Shown here piece after piece: positions 50,922-62,659 of a stretch of 64,000 nt of DNA. The notes below the pieces were generated by a model. It saw nothing but the letters and a program-made list of their open reading frames with translations, was not told the DNA's origin and searched no databases. Made by a program: the position numbers and the translations under genes. Source of the DNA: Lysobacterales bacterium (GTDB lineage: Bacteria > Pseudomonadota > Gammaproteobacteria > Xanthomonadales > SZUA-5); NCBI GenBank assembly GCA_022844135.1, contig JALHMG010000022.1, forward strand, positions 23,689-87,688, written 5' to 3'. Each line of letters opens with the position of its first letter. Position 1 is the first letter of the stretch.

Positions 50922-53900
50922 ATGGCCCGCACCGATATTTCTGCGGTCTTTGTCGACCGCCCGATTCTGGCGGCCGTGTTGTCGCTGCTGGTGTTCATCG
51001 CCGGCCTCATTGCGATTCCCAACCTGCCCATCAGCGAGTACCCGAACGTAGTACCGCCCTCGGTTCAAGTGACTGCGGTCTATCCGGGCGCCAATCCGAA
51101 AACCATTGCCGACACTGTTGCAGCGCCGATCGAGGAGGCGATCAATGGCGTCGAGAACATGATCTATATGAAGTCCACCAGCGGCGCCGATGGCACGATG
51201 CTGCTGACGGTAACGTTCAAGGGTGGCACCGATATCGATCTCGCCGCGGTGCAGGTGCAGAACCGGGTGGCGCAGGCGTTGCCGCGACTGCCCGAAGCGG
51301 TGCGCCAGCTTGGAGTGACTACCGTCAAGGCCTCGCCGAATCTGACGATGGTTGTGCATATCAAGTCGCCGGACAATCGCTACGACGGTTTGTACCTGTC
51401 GAATTTCGCCAATCTGCGCGTGCAGGATGAGCTGGCGCGATTGCCCGGCGTTGGTCAGGCCATCGCCTTCGGCGCTGGCGAGTACGCGATGCGCATCTGG
51501 ATCGATCCGGACAAAGCTGCGGCGCGCGACTTGTCGGCGAACGACATCATTGGCGCGCTTCGCGAGCAAAATGTGGAGGTGTCTGCGGGCGCCATTGGCG
51601 GACCGCCGCAACCAGCCGGCGCTTCGGTGCAATACGCGATCAATGCGCAGGGCCGTCTCAGTTCGCCAGAGCAGTTCGCTGAGGTAGTGCTGAAGACCGG
51701 CTCGAACGGCGAAATCACGCGCCTCAAGGATGTCGCGCGCGTCGAACTGGGATCGAACAACTATGCGCTGGCCTCGTTGCTCAACAATGAGGATGCAGCA
51801 GCCATTGTGATCTTCGAAGCCCCAGGCGCCAATTCGATCGCCTTGTCGGATGCGGTGCGCGCGAAGATGGCGGAACTGGCCAAGGGCTTTCCGCAGGGCG
51901 TCGAGTGGACGGTGGTCTATGACCCAACCGTGTTCGTGCGCCAGTCCATCGATTCGGTGATCACCACCTTGCTCGAAGCGGTGGCGTTGGTGGTGCTGGT
52001 GGTGATTGTGTTCTTGCAAACCTGGCGCGCCTCGATCATCCCGTTGCTCGCCGTGCCGGTATCGATCGTCGGCACGTTTGCGGTGCTCTGGATGCTGGGT
52101 TTTTCGATCAACGTACTGACCTTATTCGGGTTGGTGCTGGCGATCGGTATCGTCGTCGACGATGCGATCGTGGTGGTCGAAAACGTTGAGCGCCACATCG
52201 AAGAAGGCATGCGTCCGATCGATGCCGCGCACAAGGCGATGAGCGAAGTGTCCGGGCCGATCATTGCGATCTCACTGGTGCTCGCCAGCGTGTTCGTGCC
52301 GCTCGCGTTCCTGGGCGGCGTGACGGGCGAGTTCTATCGGCAATTTGCCGTCACCATTGCGGTATCGGTGCTGATCTCGGCGTTCAACTCGCTGACCATG
52401 TCGCCAGCGCTCGCGGCGATGTTGCTGCAGCCGCATGGCGCGAAAAAAGATGCGCTGGGCCGCGGCATCGAGAAAGTATTCGGTGGCTTCTTCAACTGGT
52501 TCAACGGCAAGTTCCGGCGCGCCAGCAACAACTATTCGAGCGGCATCGGCGGCACCATCGCGCGCGCACCGCGGCTGATGGTCATCTATGTGTTGCTGCT
52601 TGGGGTTACCGTGCTCGGCTTCATGAACGTACCGGCGGGCTTCATTCCAACGCAGGACAAGCAGTATCTGTTCGGGGTGCTGCAGCTTCCGGAAGGCGCC
52701 ACGTTGCAGCGCACGGAGGCGACGATGAGACGCATGGGCGAGCTGGCGCTGGCGACGCCGGGTGTCGAGAGCGCGGTGCAGTTCCCGGGCTTGAACGGCA
52801 TCCACTTCGTCGCCACCAGTAACGCTGGCGTGATGTTCATCGGCATCACGCCGTCGGATACGCGCGACATCAGCGCCGCCGAGATCGCCGGCATGTTGAA
52901 CGGCAAATTCAGCACTATCCAGGATGGTTTTGCCTTCGCCGCTGAGCCGCCAGCGGTGCTGGGCTTGGGCAACACAGCGGGCGTAGAGATGTACATCCAG
53001 GATCGCTCGGCGCAAGGTTACGGCGAGCTCAACAATCAGGTACAGAACTTCGCCTATGTGCTGCGCGAGACGCCGGGTTTCATTCCCTACGGCGTATTCA
53101 GCTCCTTCCAATCCAACGTGCCGCAGCTCGATGCCACGGTCGATCGCATCAAGGCCAAAGAGCAGGGTTTGGCGCTGACCGATATCTACGCCGCGCTGCA
53201 GGTGTATTTGGGATCGGCATACGTCAACGACTTCAACATCTTCGGCCGCACCTACGCCGTTTATGCGCAAGCCGATGCCGAGTTCCGCAACGAGATCACC
53301 GATATCGATCGACTGAAAGTTCGCAATCAGGCGGGGCAGATGGTGCCCATCGCCAGCGTCGTCGAGATCACGCCGAGTTACGGGCCCGATCCGGTGATCC
53401 GCTACAACGGTTTCCCCGCCGCGGACTTGCAGGGCGGCACCAATCCGGCGCAGATGTCCTCGCAGCAAGCGATCGCCAAAGTGCAGGAGCTGGCGCCGAA
53501 CATCCTGCCGCTCGGCATGACCGTGGAATGGACGGGGCTGACCTACCAGGAGGTCACACAAGGCTCGCTGGCGCTGCTGGTGTTCCCGTTGTGCATCCTG
53601 CTGGTGTACATGGTGCTCGCAGCGTTGTACGAGAGCTGGACGCTGCCGCTGGCGGTGATTCTGATCGTGCCGATGTGCCTGCTGAGCGCGATCGGCGGCA
53701 TCTGGCTGCTGAATTTCATCAACGGCACCTGGTTCGGTATTCAGATCATGCAGGGCTGGATACCACCGCCACCCAAGAGCGTGCCGCCAACGTTCATCGA
53801 CAACAACATCTTCACTCAGATCGGCTTGGTCGTGCTGATGGGCCTGGCGTGCAAAAACGCGATCCTGATCGTCGAATTCGCGCGCGATCTGGAGCACCAT

Positions 53901-54185
53901 GGACGCAGCATCGTCGAGGCCGCGATTGAAGCATGTCGCCTGCGCTTGCGTCCGATTCTGATGACCAGCTTCGCCTTCATCATGGGCGTGCTGCCATTGG
54001 TGTTCGCCAGCGGCGCGGGCGCCGAAGTGCGCCATGTGATGGGCGTCACCGTGTTCGCCGGCATGCTCGGCGTGACCTTCTTCGGATTGTTCTTTACCCC
54101 GGTGTTCTATGTCTTGCTGCGCAAGTTGGCGGTGCGCTTTACGCGCGAAGAAGAGGTTGTGGCTGGAGGGCAGGGACATGGTTGA
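50922..54185 (+). CDS. RND multidrug efflux permease (HAE1 family, MexF/AcrB-like)
   Basis: 1087 residues, slightly longer than the usual ~1040-1060. Starts MARTDISAVFVDRPILAAV and carries PISEYPNVVPPSVQV typical of HAE1 pumps; the proton-relay helix has GLVLAIGIVVDDAIVVVENV with the Asp pair, and the second half has GLACKNAILIVEFARD with the partner Lys. Two large periplasmic porter loops and twelve helices fit the family. It exports hydrophobic compounds by proton antiport within a tripartite complex with the adjacent adaptor and outer-membrane factor. Start at 50922 after an AAGGACGC-like site. Confidence 0.95.
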   Translation: MARTDISAVFVDRPILAAVLSLLVFIAGLIAIPNLPISEYPNVVPPSVQVTAVYPGANPKTIADTVAAPIEEAINGVENMIYMKSTSGADGTMLLTVTFKGGTDIDLAAVQVQNRVAQALPRLPEAVRQLGVTTVKASPNLTMVVHIKSPDNRYDGLYLSNFANLRVQDELARLPGVGQAIAFGAGEYAMRIWIDPDKAAARDLSANDIIGALREQNVEVSAGAIGGPPQPAGASVQYAINAQGRLSSPEQFAEVVLKTGSNGEITRLKDVARVELGSNNYALASLLNNEDAAAIVIFEAPGANSIALSDAVRAKMAELAKGFPQGVEWTVVYDPTVFVRQSIDSVITTLLEAVALVVLVVIVFLQTWRASIIPLLAVPVSIVGTFAVLWMLGFSINVLTLFGLVLAIGIVVDDAIVVVENVERHIEEGMRPIDAAHKAMSEVSGPIIAISLVLASVFVPLAFLGGVTGEFYRQFAVTIAVSVLISAFNSLTMSPALAAMLLQPHGAKKDALGRGIEKVFGGFFNWFNGKFRRASNNYSSGIGGTIARAPRLMVIYVLLLGVTVLGFMNVPAGFIPTQDKQYLFGVLQLPEGATLQRTEATMRRMGELALATPGVESAVQFPGLNGIHFVATSNAGVMFIGITPSDTRDISAAEIAGMLNGKFSTIQDGFAFAAEPPAVLGLGNTAGVEMYIQDRSAQGYGELNNQVQNFAYVLRETPGFIPYGVFSSFQSNVPQLDATVDRIKAKEQGLALTDIYAALQVYLGSAYVNDFNIFGRTYAVYAQADAEFRNEITDIDRLKVRNQAGQMVPIASVVEITPSYGPDPVIRYNGFPAADLQGGTNPAQMSSQQAIAKVQELAPNILPLGMTVEWTGLTYQEVTQGSLALLVFPLCILLVYMVLAALYESWTLPLAVILIVPMCLLSAIGGIWLLNFINGTWFGIQIMQGWIPPPPKSVPPTFIDNNIFTQIGLVVLMGLACKNAILIVEFARDLEHHGRSIVEAAIEACRLRLRPILMTSFAFIMGVLPLVFASGAGAEVRHVMGVTVFAGMLGVTFFGLFFTPVFYVLLRKLAVRFTREEEVVAGGQGHG

Positions 54186-55731
54186 TACACCAGCGGCTGT
54201 GGGTCATATGGCACGGGCCTTTGAGGGTTCCGGTACTCCGATGTTTGGGTTGGGCTCGCCTGAAAAAGCGAGCGCACTTGATTTTCGATCAGGTCCAACG
54301 CAATCCGCCGAACTTTTCCGCGCTATTTCCCTGCCACTTTCGCTCGCGCTCGCGCTCACCCTCAGCGCCTGCACCGTCGGCCCCGATCACGTCCGGCCGG
54401 ACACGCCGCAGGCAGCGGCGTTCGTCGAAGGAAAAACTGAGGGCTATCAGGTCAAACCTGTCGGCACGGCGCTCTGGGCCTCGTTCAATGAGCCCGAACT
54501 CGATTTTTTGATCGAGCGCGCACTGGCGGCGAACACCGATATCGCGCAAGCGATTGCGCGGCTCGACAGCACCCGGGCGCTCGCGGGATTGACCTTCTTC
54601 AGCTGGTTCCCGACGGTCACCGCCTCGGCCGATGCTGAGCGCAGCGATCCCAGCGGCGAAGATCCGTTCATCCCCAGCGATCAGGGTCGCACCGATACCT
54701 ATCGCGCCGGCTTCGATGCCACCTGGGAAATCGACTTATTCGGCTCGCTGCGCCGTCAGTCCGAAGCGATTTATCGCCGCGTCGACGCCGACACCGCTGC
54801 GCTGCAGGCGGTGCAGCTATCGATCATCGCCGAGACCGCGCAGACCTACTTCGCGCTGCGCGGCACGCAGGCGCGCCTGCGTGTGCAGGAAGAGAACGTC
54901 GAGAACCTGCGCGAGAATTTGTCGATCCTGCGCAAGCAACTGGAAGCCGGACGCGGCACCGAATTGGATGTGTCGCGCAGCAACGCGCTCGGCCTGTCGA
55001 TCGCTTCGCAAGTGCCGCTGACGCGCTCGGAGGTCGCTCGGCAAGAGCAGCGCCTGGCCACGCTCACCAACTGGCCGGTGGCGACGCTGCGCGAGAAGCT
55101 CGCGCCACACAAAGCGCTTCCGGCCTTGCCGACGCTGGTCGCGATCGGCACGCCGGAAGAGTGGCTGCAGCGCCGTCCCGATGTGCGCGAGGCGGAGATG
55201 CGCCTTGCTGAAGAGGTGTCGAATATCGGCGTCGAAACCGCCGAGTTCTTCCCCAAGCTGACGCTGCTGGGCGGCTTCGGCGCCACGGCACAGTCGTTCG
55301 GCGATCTGGCCGATAGCAGTGCGCAACGCTTTCGCTTCGGGCCGTCCTTGAGCTGGAGTTTTCTCGACGTCGGCCGCGTTCGCCAACGGGTCTTGAGCCA
55401 ACGCGCCACCGCGGACGGCGCGCTCGCGGCCTACCAGGGCGCTGTGCTGCGTGCGCTCGAGGAAACCGAAAACACGCTCGCCGCCTACCGCGCCGCCAAC
55501 GAATCGGCCCAGGCGCTGGACATGGCCGTCGAGGCCAGCCGCAAGGCCGTGGAGTTGGCGGAGCTGCGTTACGACGCCGGCGCCAGCGACTTCCTGGCCC
55601 TGCTCGACGCCCAGCGCTCGCTGCTCGATTTCGAAGACCGCGCCGCCGAAGCCGCCACCCGCCGCGCTACCGCGCTGGCGGCGTTGTACAAGGCGTTGGC
55701 GGGCGATTTTGCGCGAGGCGACACGGAGTAA
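54178..55731 (+). CDS. NodT-type outer-membrane efflux lipoprotein
   Basis: 517 residues if started at the ATG at 54178, which follows GGAGGGCAGGGAC and overlaps the pump stop by 8 bp. A lipoprotein signal (LSLALALTLSAC) appears only at residue ~50, so the true start may be ATG 54241 or TTG 54250. The mature protein has the two TolC-like repeats: ALWASFNEPELDFLIERAL, GRGTELDVSRSNALGLSI in the first and QRRPDVREAEMRLAEEVSN, YDAGASDFLALLDAQRSLL in the second. It forms the outer-membrane channel of the RND complex. Last gene of the operon; the next gene is convergent, 24 bp away. Confidence 0.92.
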   Translation: MVDTPAAVGHMARAFEGSGTPMFGLGSPEKASALDFRSGPTQSAELFRAISLPLSLALALTLSACTVGPDHVRPDTPQAAAFVEGKTEGYQVKPVGTALWASFNEPELDFLIERALAANTDIAQAIARLDSTRALAGLTFFSWFPTVTASADAERSDPSGEDPFIPSDQGRTDTYRAGFDATWEIDLFGSLRRQSEAIYRRVDADTAALQAVQLSIIAETAQTYFALRGTQARLRVQEENVENLRENLSILRKQLEAGRGTELDVSRSNALGLSIASQVPLTRSEVARQEQRLATLTNWPVATLREKLAPHKALPALPTLVAIGTPEEWLQRRPDVREAEMRLAEEVSNIGVETAEFFPKLTLLGGFGATAQSFGDLADSSAQRFRFGPSLSWSFLDVGRVRQRVLSQRATADGALAAYQGAVLRALEETENTLAAYRAANESAQALDMAVEASRKAVELAELRYDAGASDFLALLDAQRSLLDFEDRAAEAATRRATALAALYKALAGDFARGDTE

Positions 55732-55755
55732 ATGACGACCGCATTCCGACTTTGA

Positions 55756-57426
55756 TCACGAGTCAGTCTCTTCTGTCGGGAGCCGCCAGTCGACGTGCCA
55801 GGACTGACCGCGATCGACACTGCGAAGCACCGTCAGATCGCGGCATTCGACAAGCAGGAGTTCGTCGGTGGATGCCGTGCCAAGGAGCCGCCGGCATGCG
55901 GGCGGTAGCGGTCGGGCAACGACGTCGGCATCGCGGCGCAGCTCGAAGGCGACCTTCAGGTTGCCTACCGGCTGATTGCCACGGGCTCCCGCTCGATCCG
56001 GCACGATGGCGCCAATGGCGCCATCGGAGAACGCATACGGAAATCCATCGTAGGTGCGATAACCGGGCAGTCTCCGCCAGCTCCGACCATCGCTAGAGAC
56101 AAAGAAGTTGCCGCGGTTGCTATGCCCGTCGTAGAGCCCGATGAGCCGACCATTGGGCTGAAGGATGGCCGTCGCCAGGTCGACCTCTTCCTGGTACGTT
56201 GACCATTTGCTGCCAGATTCGAGCGCCCAACGGCGCTCGCCCATACCAACCAGAAGGTTTTCATTGTCGACCAGAATCGCAGGCCGAACCGCATCGATAC
56301 CCGAGGGCCTTCCCTGTCCTAGTTCTCCAGGGAGAAAAGATCGTTGCAGCAGGGAAAGGCGTTGGCGTTTCAGCGGGCGATACCCATCGCGCTTTCCAAA
56401 GATCTTATGTTGCCGCAGCGATCGATGGGCGATATCGACTTGATACAAGACCGCTTGCGCGGGTCCCCCAGCCAAAACCCACAGGCCACCCGCGGTCGCC
56501 CGCATGGCATAGACCGATTCGTCCGGGCCGACGCCAACGATTGGCTGCCAGTCCTGACCCGATTGCACCCGCAGCGTACCGCGATCGCCGCCGATCACAA
56601 GCTGGCCTTCGTATTCGGCGACTGCATTCAAGTTGACGGTCAGGCCGGTGTCGACTAAGCCCCATTGTCCCTGTGGCGAGCGAATGCGCAAGGATCCGAA
56701 CCTCGCCGGGAACACCGTGGTGCCGTCGTCGGTGAGGTGCGGCAGGCCAGTTGCCGAGTACAGCAGCACAGGCGTTTGACGTTGGATGGAGGGTTGAGGC
56801 GCATTCGCAGACACGAATGCCTTCTCTGAAACATCGTAGCGCACCGATGCAGGACCGATCGCCGACAGTTCCGGATGCACGGCGTGCAGCCAACCGAGCA
56901 GACCGGGATTCGACGCAGACCATGCCAACGCAATCGCGTCTGTGGTGACCACGACATAGTGCTTTCGACGAGCGTTGGCAACCACATTGACGGCAACGCT
57001 ACCCACGTCCGTAAAGCGTCCCCGCTCGACGCGAAACCGCACGCCCAGGGACTCCAGACTGGGAGGAAGGTAAGCATCGCCATACGACACGCGCTGGACC
57101 TGATAATCGCCCGCCGGCAAGGCGCCAGCAAACACTTGGCCGCTCGAGAGTCCAGCCATGTTGCCTTCGAGGTTGTAGCTTCGACCGAACTTGTCGGTGC
57201 GTTTGACGGTCAAGCCGGTCCAGCTCTTGAAGTCCGGGAAGCGCAACACGAAGTTATCGACCACATGGACTGCCGCAAAGCCCATGTGCGCTGGATAGCG
57301 TTTGCCTGGTTTGATGTCCGGTTCCCAACCAAAATCGCTGGCGCTGGCCAGCGAGGCGCAGAGGCACAACAAGGCGGCCACGCAATGGCGCATCAGCGCG
57401 TTGTGGACGCTAACGAATGAACGCAT
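55756..57426 (-). CDS. Exported protein with a propeller-like C-terminal region
   Basis: 556 residues from the ATG at 57426, preceded by GGGAGG at five bases; an ATG at 57393 (MRHCVAALLCLCASLASAS) also starts a signal peptide. Residues ~30-170 form a beta-rich domain (AGLSSGQVFAGALPAGDYQ and VRFRVERGRFTDVGSV), reminiscent of domains that format physiological outputs. The rest carries BNR/sialidase-like repeats (VSSDGRSWRRLPG, LRSVDRGQSWHVDW), usual in propellers. No enzymatic motif was recognised. Monocistronic as far as can be seen, convergent with the efflux operon. Confidence 0.75.
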   Translation of the reverse strand: MRSFVSVHNALMRHCVAALLCLCASLASASDFGWEPDIKPGKRYPAHMGFAAVHVVDNFVLRFPDFKSWTGLTVKRTDKFGRSYNLEGNMAGLSSGQVFAGALPAGDYQVQRVSYGDAYLPPSLESLGVRFRVERGRFTDVGSVAVNVVANARRKHYVVVTTDAIALAWSASNPGLLGWLHAVHPELSAIGPASVRYDVSEKAFVSANAPQPSIQRQTPVLLYSATGLPHLTDDGTTVFPARFGSLRIRSPQGQWGLVDTGLTVNLNAVAEYEGQLVIGGDRGTLRVQSGQDWQPIVGVGPDESVYAMRATAGGLWVLAGGPAQAVLYQVDIAHRSLRQHKIFGKRDGYRPLKRQRLSLLQRSFLPGELGQGRPSGIDAVRPAILVDNENLLVGMGERRWALESGSKWSTYQEEVDLATAILQPNGRLIGLYDGHSNRGNFFVSSDGRSWRRLPGYRTYDGFPYAFSDGAIGAIVPDRAGARGNQPVGNLKVAFELRRDADVVARPLPPACRRLLGTASTDELLLVECRDLTVLRSVDRGQSWHVDWRLPTEETDS

Positions 57427-57510
57427 TCGACCTCCCAGGAAACAAACCACGAACGCATGCTGACGCTATATGTGCCCGAATGTGCCAGCGACCCGCCAGC
57501 TCTGAGAGGG

Positions 57511-57525
57511 AGTCGCCTGGCGACT
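57511..57525 (-). terminator. Small hairpin downstream of the membrane-protein gene
   Basis: AGTCGC and GCGACT separated by three bases, starting four bases after the stop at 57530 on the minus strand. No T-run follows, so termination here is uncertain. Confidence 0.35.
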
Positions 57526-57529
57526 TCAA

Positions 57530-58120
57530 CTAAACATCTCCAACCATTGTGGCGTATGTACCAAAAATTGCGAGCAGCCAGAAAATGGCGCCGACAACCA
57601 GCCACACGATGTTGGCGGCCGTGAAATGTGCGTTGCTCTGCCCGCTCTCGTCATTCTCGGCCTGGTTGATCACGCGCTGAGCCGAGAACAACGACCAGAC
57701 CGTCGGCACGATGAGCAGGAATCCGATGATCGCCAACGGTAAACCTGGCGACTCGGAACGCGCGGAAACATTATCGAGAATTCGGGTCACAACGACAGAC
57801 GCCACGTAAACCGTAGCAGTGGCCACGGGCGACCAGGCGGACTGTCCGCCGCGCAAGCGCAAATCGCTGTCGATACGATTGAACAGCGAGTGAGTGAAAA
57901 AGATGGCGAAGATGGTCCGCGCCACGGGCCAGATATCGCTGCGGTCCTCGCGTTTGATGGCCGCCCACTGGCGATAGAACCAATACAAGCTGTAAAGCGT
58001 GACCGTACCGATCATCAGCGCCAGAAACTTCCTTGGCGAAACGACGTAATAACCTTGATTGGAAGTTTCGTTCTCTTGCGCTTCCGCTTGTGGCGCTGCA
58101 TAGGGGTTGACGGCGTTCAC
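57530..58120 (-). CDS. Hypothetical membrane protein, DUF4234-like
   Basis: 196 residues. The N-terminal ~25 residues are Asn/Ala/Glu-rich (MNAVNPYAAPQAEAQ), followed by four hydrophobic segments: FLALMIGTVTLYSLYWFYRQW, ARTIFAIFFTHSLF, the stretch after TATVYVASVVVTRIL, and IVWLVVGAIFWLLAIFG at the C-terminus. The SLYWFYRQWAAIKR pattern resembles small DUF4234-type membrane proteins common in Xanthomonadales. Function unknown. Divergent from the MFS transporter gene, 100 bp apart. Confidence 0.75.
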   Translation of the reverse strand: MNAVNPYAAPQAEAQENETSNQGYYVVSPRKFLALMIGTVTLYSLYWFYRQWAAIKREDRSDIWPVARTIFAIFFTHSLFNRIDSDLRLRGGQSAWSPVATATVYVASVVVTRILDNVSARSESPGLPLAIIGFLLIVPTVWSLFSAQRVINQAENDESGQSNAHFTAANIVWLVVGAIFWLLAIFGTYATMVGDV

Positions 58121-58220
58121 CAGCGGTCTCCATGACAGGGCCCTACAATGCTGCCACAGTGCGTATGGATGCGCGCCGCTCCGCTATCCTCCGCCGCTCC
58201 GCTGTCGCTGCTGGCTCTCG

Positions 58221-59419
58221 ATGTCCCGCCCCTTTTCGCCTTACCAACCGGCGAGCATCTTCATCTTTATCACCGTGGCGCTGGACATCCTGGCCATCGG
58301 ACTCATCATCCCGGTATTGCCGCCGCTGATTGCGGGATTCCGGCCCGGCGATGAAGCCGCGGGCGCCGCGCTATACGGCTTGTTCGTGACCGTTTTTGCG
58401 GTGATGCAGTTTGTCGCCTCGCCGGTGCTCGGCGCGCTGTCCGATCGGTTTGGGCGGCGGCCCGTGATCCTGCTCAGCAATCTCGGCCTGGGCCTTGATT
58501 ACATCCTGATGGCGCTGGCGCAAACGCTGCCCCTGCTGCTGCTCGGGCGCGTGCTCTCGGGCATCACCTCGGCCAGTATCGCCACGGCGAATGCTTACAT
58601 CGCCGACGTCACCCCGGCGGACAAACGCGCCGCGAGCTTCGGCCTGCTTGGCGCCGCGTTCAGCCTGGGCTTTATCCTCGGCCCCGCAGCCGGCGGGTTG
58701 CTGGGCAGCATCGATCCGCGCCTGCCATTCTGGGTGGCCGCGGGTTTGAGTCTTGCGAACTTCTGCTATGGCTATTTCGTGCTGCCGGAGTCGTTGCCTG
58801 TCGAGCGCCGTGCGGCGTTTTCCTGGCGACGCGCCAATCCGCTGGCATCGTTGCTGTGGCTGAAGCGCGCGCCGGGCGTGCTGGGCCTGGCCTGCGTTGG
58901 ATTCCTGAGCGGATTGGCGCACGTGGTGTTTCCCGCCACCTTTGTCCTCTACGCCTACCATCGCTATGGCTGGGATGAACGCACCGTCGGGTTCACGCTG
59001 GCCTTCGCTGGGGTGCTGAGTGCCATCGTGCAGGGAGGATTGGTGCGCAAGATCGTGCCGGCACTGGGCGAACGCCGCGCGCTGATGCTGGGGCTCGCGC
59101 TGGGCGCGATCGGTTTTGTCGGTTACGGCGCCGCGACGAGCGGCCCGATGTTGTGGTTGGCGATGCCGGTGCTGGCGTTCTGGGGCCTGACAACGCCATC
59201 GCTGCAGGCGATCGTGACGCGCCGTGTGGGTGTCGATGAGCAAGGGCGATTGCAAGGCGCCATGGCGGGCCTCGTGGCGGTCGCCGGCATCATCGGACCG
59301 TACACGTTCACGCACGTGTATGCGACGGGCGTTCGCCTCGATGTGCCCGGCGCCGCATTTTTTCTCGCTGCCGCGGTGTTGGCGTTGGCGTGCCTCGTGG
59401 CCGAGCGCGTTTCGCGGCC

Positions 59420-59423
<4 letters not shown>
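58221..59423 (+). CDS. MFS drug transporter, TetA-like
   Basis: 400 residues from the ATG at 58221; earlier in-frame starts (58107) are not supported because residues before MSRPFSPYQ are not membrane-protein-like and overlap the divergent gene. Twelve helices; motif A is [17 protein letters not shown], and the region [20 protein letters not shown], then [12 protein letters not shown] is characteristic of TetA(A/B)-like tetracycline or drug:proton antiporters. Whether it exports tetracycline is not known. Its stop overlaps the recQ start (ATGA). Confidence 0.9.
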
Positions 59424-61222
<1,799 letters not shown>

Positions 61223-61294
61223 CACAAACCGTCATCCGCCCTGCACTGCGACGCGTTATCCTCCGGGGCAATCATTCGATGTGGGAGGCCCGCG

Positions 61295-61519
61295 ATGGGT
61301 ACCTGGAGCATTGGCCATTGGATCGTGGTGCTGATCGTGGTCTTGTTGTTGTTCGGCACCAAACGGCTGCGCAATCTCGGCAGCGATCTCGGTGCGGCGT
61401 TGAAGGGCTTCAAGCAGGGCATGGCCGATAGCAGTGCCGATCCGGCAAAGCTGGAGGCCGATCCGAAGCCGGAGACCCCGGCCGAGGCGCAGAAGGAATC
61501 GGTGGCGAACAAGAGTTAG
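61295..61519 (+). CDS. tatA: Sec-independent protein translocase subunit TatA
   Basis: 74 residues: N-terminal helix [20 protein letters not shown], hinge [14 protein letters not shown], amphipathic helix [11 protein letters not shown], and an acidic, Pro-rich tail. It forms the pore ring for export of folded proteins. GGGAGG lies upstream of the ATG. First gene of tatABC; 7 bp before tatB. Confidence 0.96.
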   Translation: MGTWSIGHWIVVLIVVLLLFGTKRLRNLGSDLGAALKGFKQGMADSSADPAKLEADPKPETPAEAQKESVANKS

Positions 61520-61526
61520 CGAGCGA

Positions 61527-61841
61527 ATGTTCGACGTCGGCTTCTCGGAAATGGTGTTGATCGGCATCGTCGCCTTGCTGGTGCTCGGCCCCGAGCGCCT
61601 GCCGGGCGCGGCGCGCACGGTCGGGGCGTGGATGCGCAAAGCGCGCCATAGCTTCGATGCGGTTCGCGCCGAGGTCGAACGCGAGTTGCACGATGAGGAA
61701 TTGAAGAAGGCCATGGCCTCGGTGCCGCGACCCTCGGAAACGCTCGCCAGTTTGAACGAGACGCTGCAGGCGCCGACACAGGCAATCGATGACGCTGTAA
61801 AAACCGCATCCGATGTCGCCCATGTCGCCGACAAGCGCTGA
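61527..61841 (+). CDS. tatB: Sec-independent protein translocase subunit TatB
   Basis: 104 residues from ATG 61527 (an upstream in-frame start at 61434 lies inside tatA). The membrane helix MFDVGFSEMVLIGIVALLV is followed by the LGPERLPGAARTVG hinge and long amphipathic helix typical of TatB. It acts with TatC as the twin-arginine signal receptor. Its 3' end overlaps tatC by 29 bp. Confidence 0.95.
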   Translation: MFDVGFSEMVLIGIVALLVLGPERLPGAARTVGAWMRKARHSFDAVRAEVERELHDEELKKAMASVPRPSETLASLNETLQAPTQAIDDAVKTASDVAHVADKR

Positions 61842-62586
61842 CGACGATCGCGGCGAGCAGAGCTTTCTCTCGCATCTGGTTGAATTGCGCACGCGGCTTT
61901 TGCGCGCCGTCACGGCGTGGCTGTTGTTGACGCTGGCGCTGATTCCCTTCGCCAACAAGCTCTACGGAAAGCTGGCTCTGCCCTTCGTCGCGGCGCTGCC
62001 CGAGGGCGCGCAGATGATCGCCATCGATCCGGCCTCGCCGTTTTTCACGCCGCTCAAATTGGCGTTCTTTGTGGCGTTGATCATCGCCATGCCGTATGTG
62101 CTGTATCAAATCTGGGCCTTCGTTGCGCCCGGCCTTTACCGTAACGAGCAAAAGCTGGCGATGCCGCTGCTGATATCGAGCACGCTGCTGTTCTACGCCG
62201 GCTGCGCGTTCGCGTACTTTTTTGTGCTGCCCACGGTGTTCGGCTTCATGCAGGCAGTCGCGCCGGACGGCGTGGCGGTGATGACCGACATCACGCGCTA
62301 TCTGGATTTTGTGCTGGTGATTTTTCTCGCCTTCGGCGTCACCTTCGAGGTGCCCGTGGCAACGGTGATCCTTGTCGCGCTCGGCTGGGCGACGGTCGAA
62401 CAACTGAAGGCAGCGCGCTCGTACATGATCGTCGCCGCCTTCGTCATCGCAGCGATTTTGACGCCGCCGGATGTGGTCAGCCAGCTCATGCTGGCGATCC
62501 CGATGTGCATCCTCTACGAGATCGGGATTGTGGCGGCGCGGCTGGTGGTCAAGCGGCGGACGGACGAGACGGCCACCCAACCCTGA
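61813..62586 (+). CDS. tatC: Sec-independent protein translocase subunit TatC
   Basis: 257 residues, six helices. Key TatC features: SFLSHLVELRTRLLRAV, FFTPLKLAFFVALIIAMPY, VLYQIWAFVAPGLY with the conserved Glu on the following loop, and TPPDVVSQLMLAIPM. It binds twin-arginine signals at the inner membrane. The start may be 61813 or the second ATG at 61822; either overlaps tatB. The C-terminal tail is basic and Thr-rich. Confidence 0.96.
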   Translation: MSPMSPTSADDDRGEQSFLSHLVELRTRLLRAVTAWLLLTLALIPFANKLYGKLALPFVAALPEGAQMIAIDPASPFFTPLKLAFFVALIIAMPYVLYQIWAFVAPGLYRNEQKLAMPLLISSTLLFYAGCAFAYFFVLPTVFGFMQAVAPDGVAVMTDITRYLDFVLVIFLAFGVTFEVPVATVILVALGWATVEQLKAARSYMIVAAFVIAAILTPPDVVSQLMLAIPMCILYEIGIVAARLVVKRRTDETATQP

Positions 62587-62620
62587 CAGTGCTTCCCAAG
62601 GCCATCGACGCGCATCGGAA

Positions 62621-62637
62621 CCGTCGGTTCGCGACGG
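62621..62637 (+). terminator. Hairpin between tatC and the convergent membrane-protein gene
   Basis: CCGTCG and CGACGG pair around GTTCG, 35 bp after the tatC stop and 23 bp from the end of the opposite gene. No T-run is present on either side, so it is only a possible two-way terminator. Confidence 0.4.
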
Positions 62638-62659
62638 CTCCGTGCGCTTGTCTTGGTTC

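Noticed and set aside
52272..54179. 635-codon reverse-strand frame over the RND pump
   Set aside because: His/Gln/Arg-rich shadow of a clear pump gene; no ribosome site or domain.
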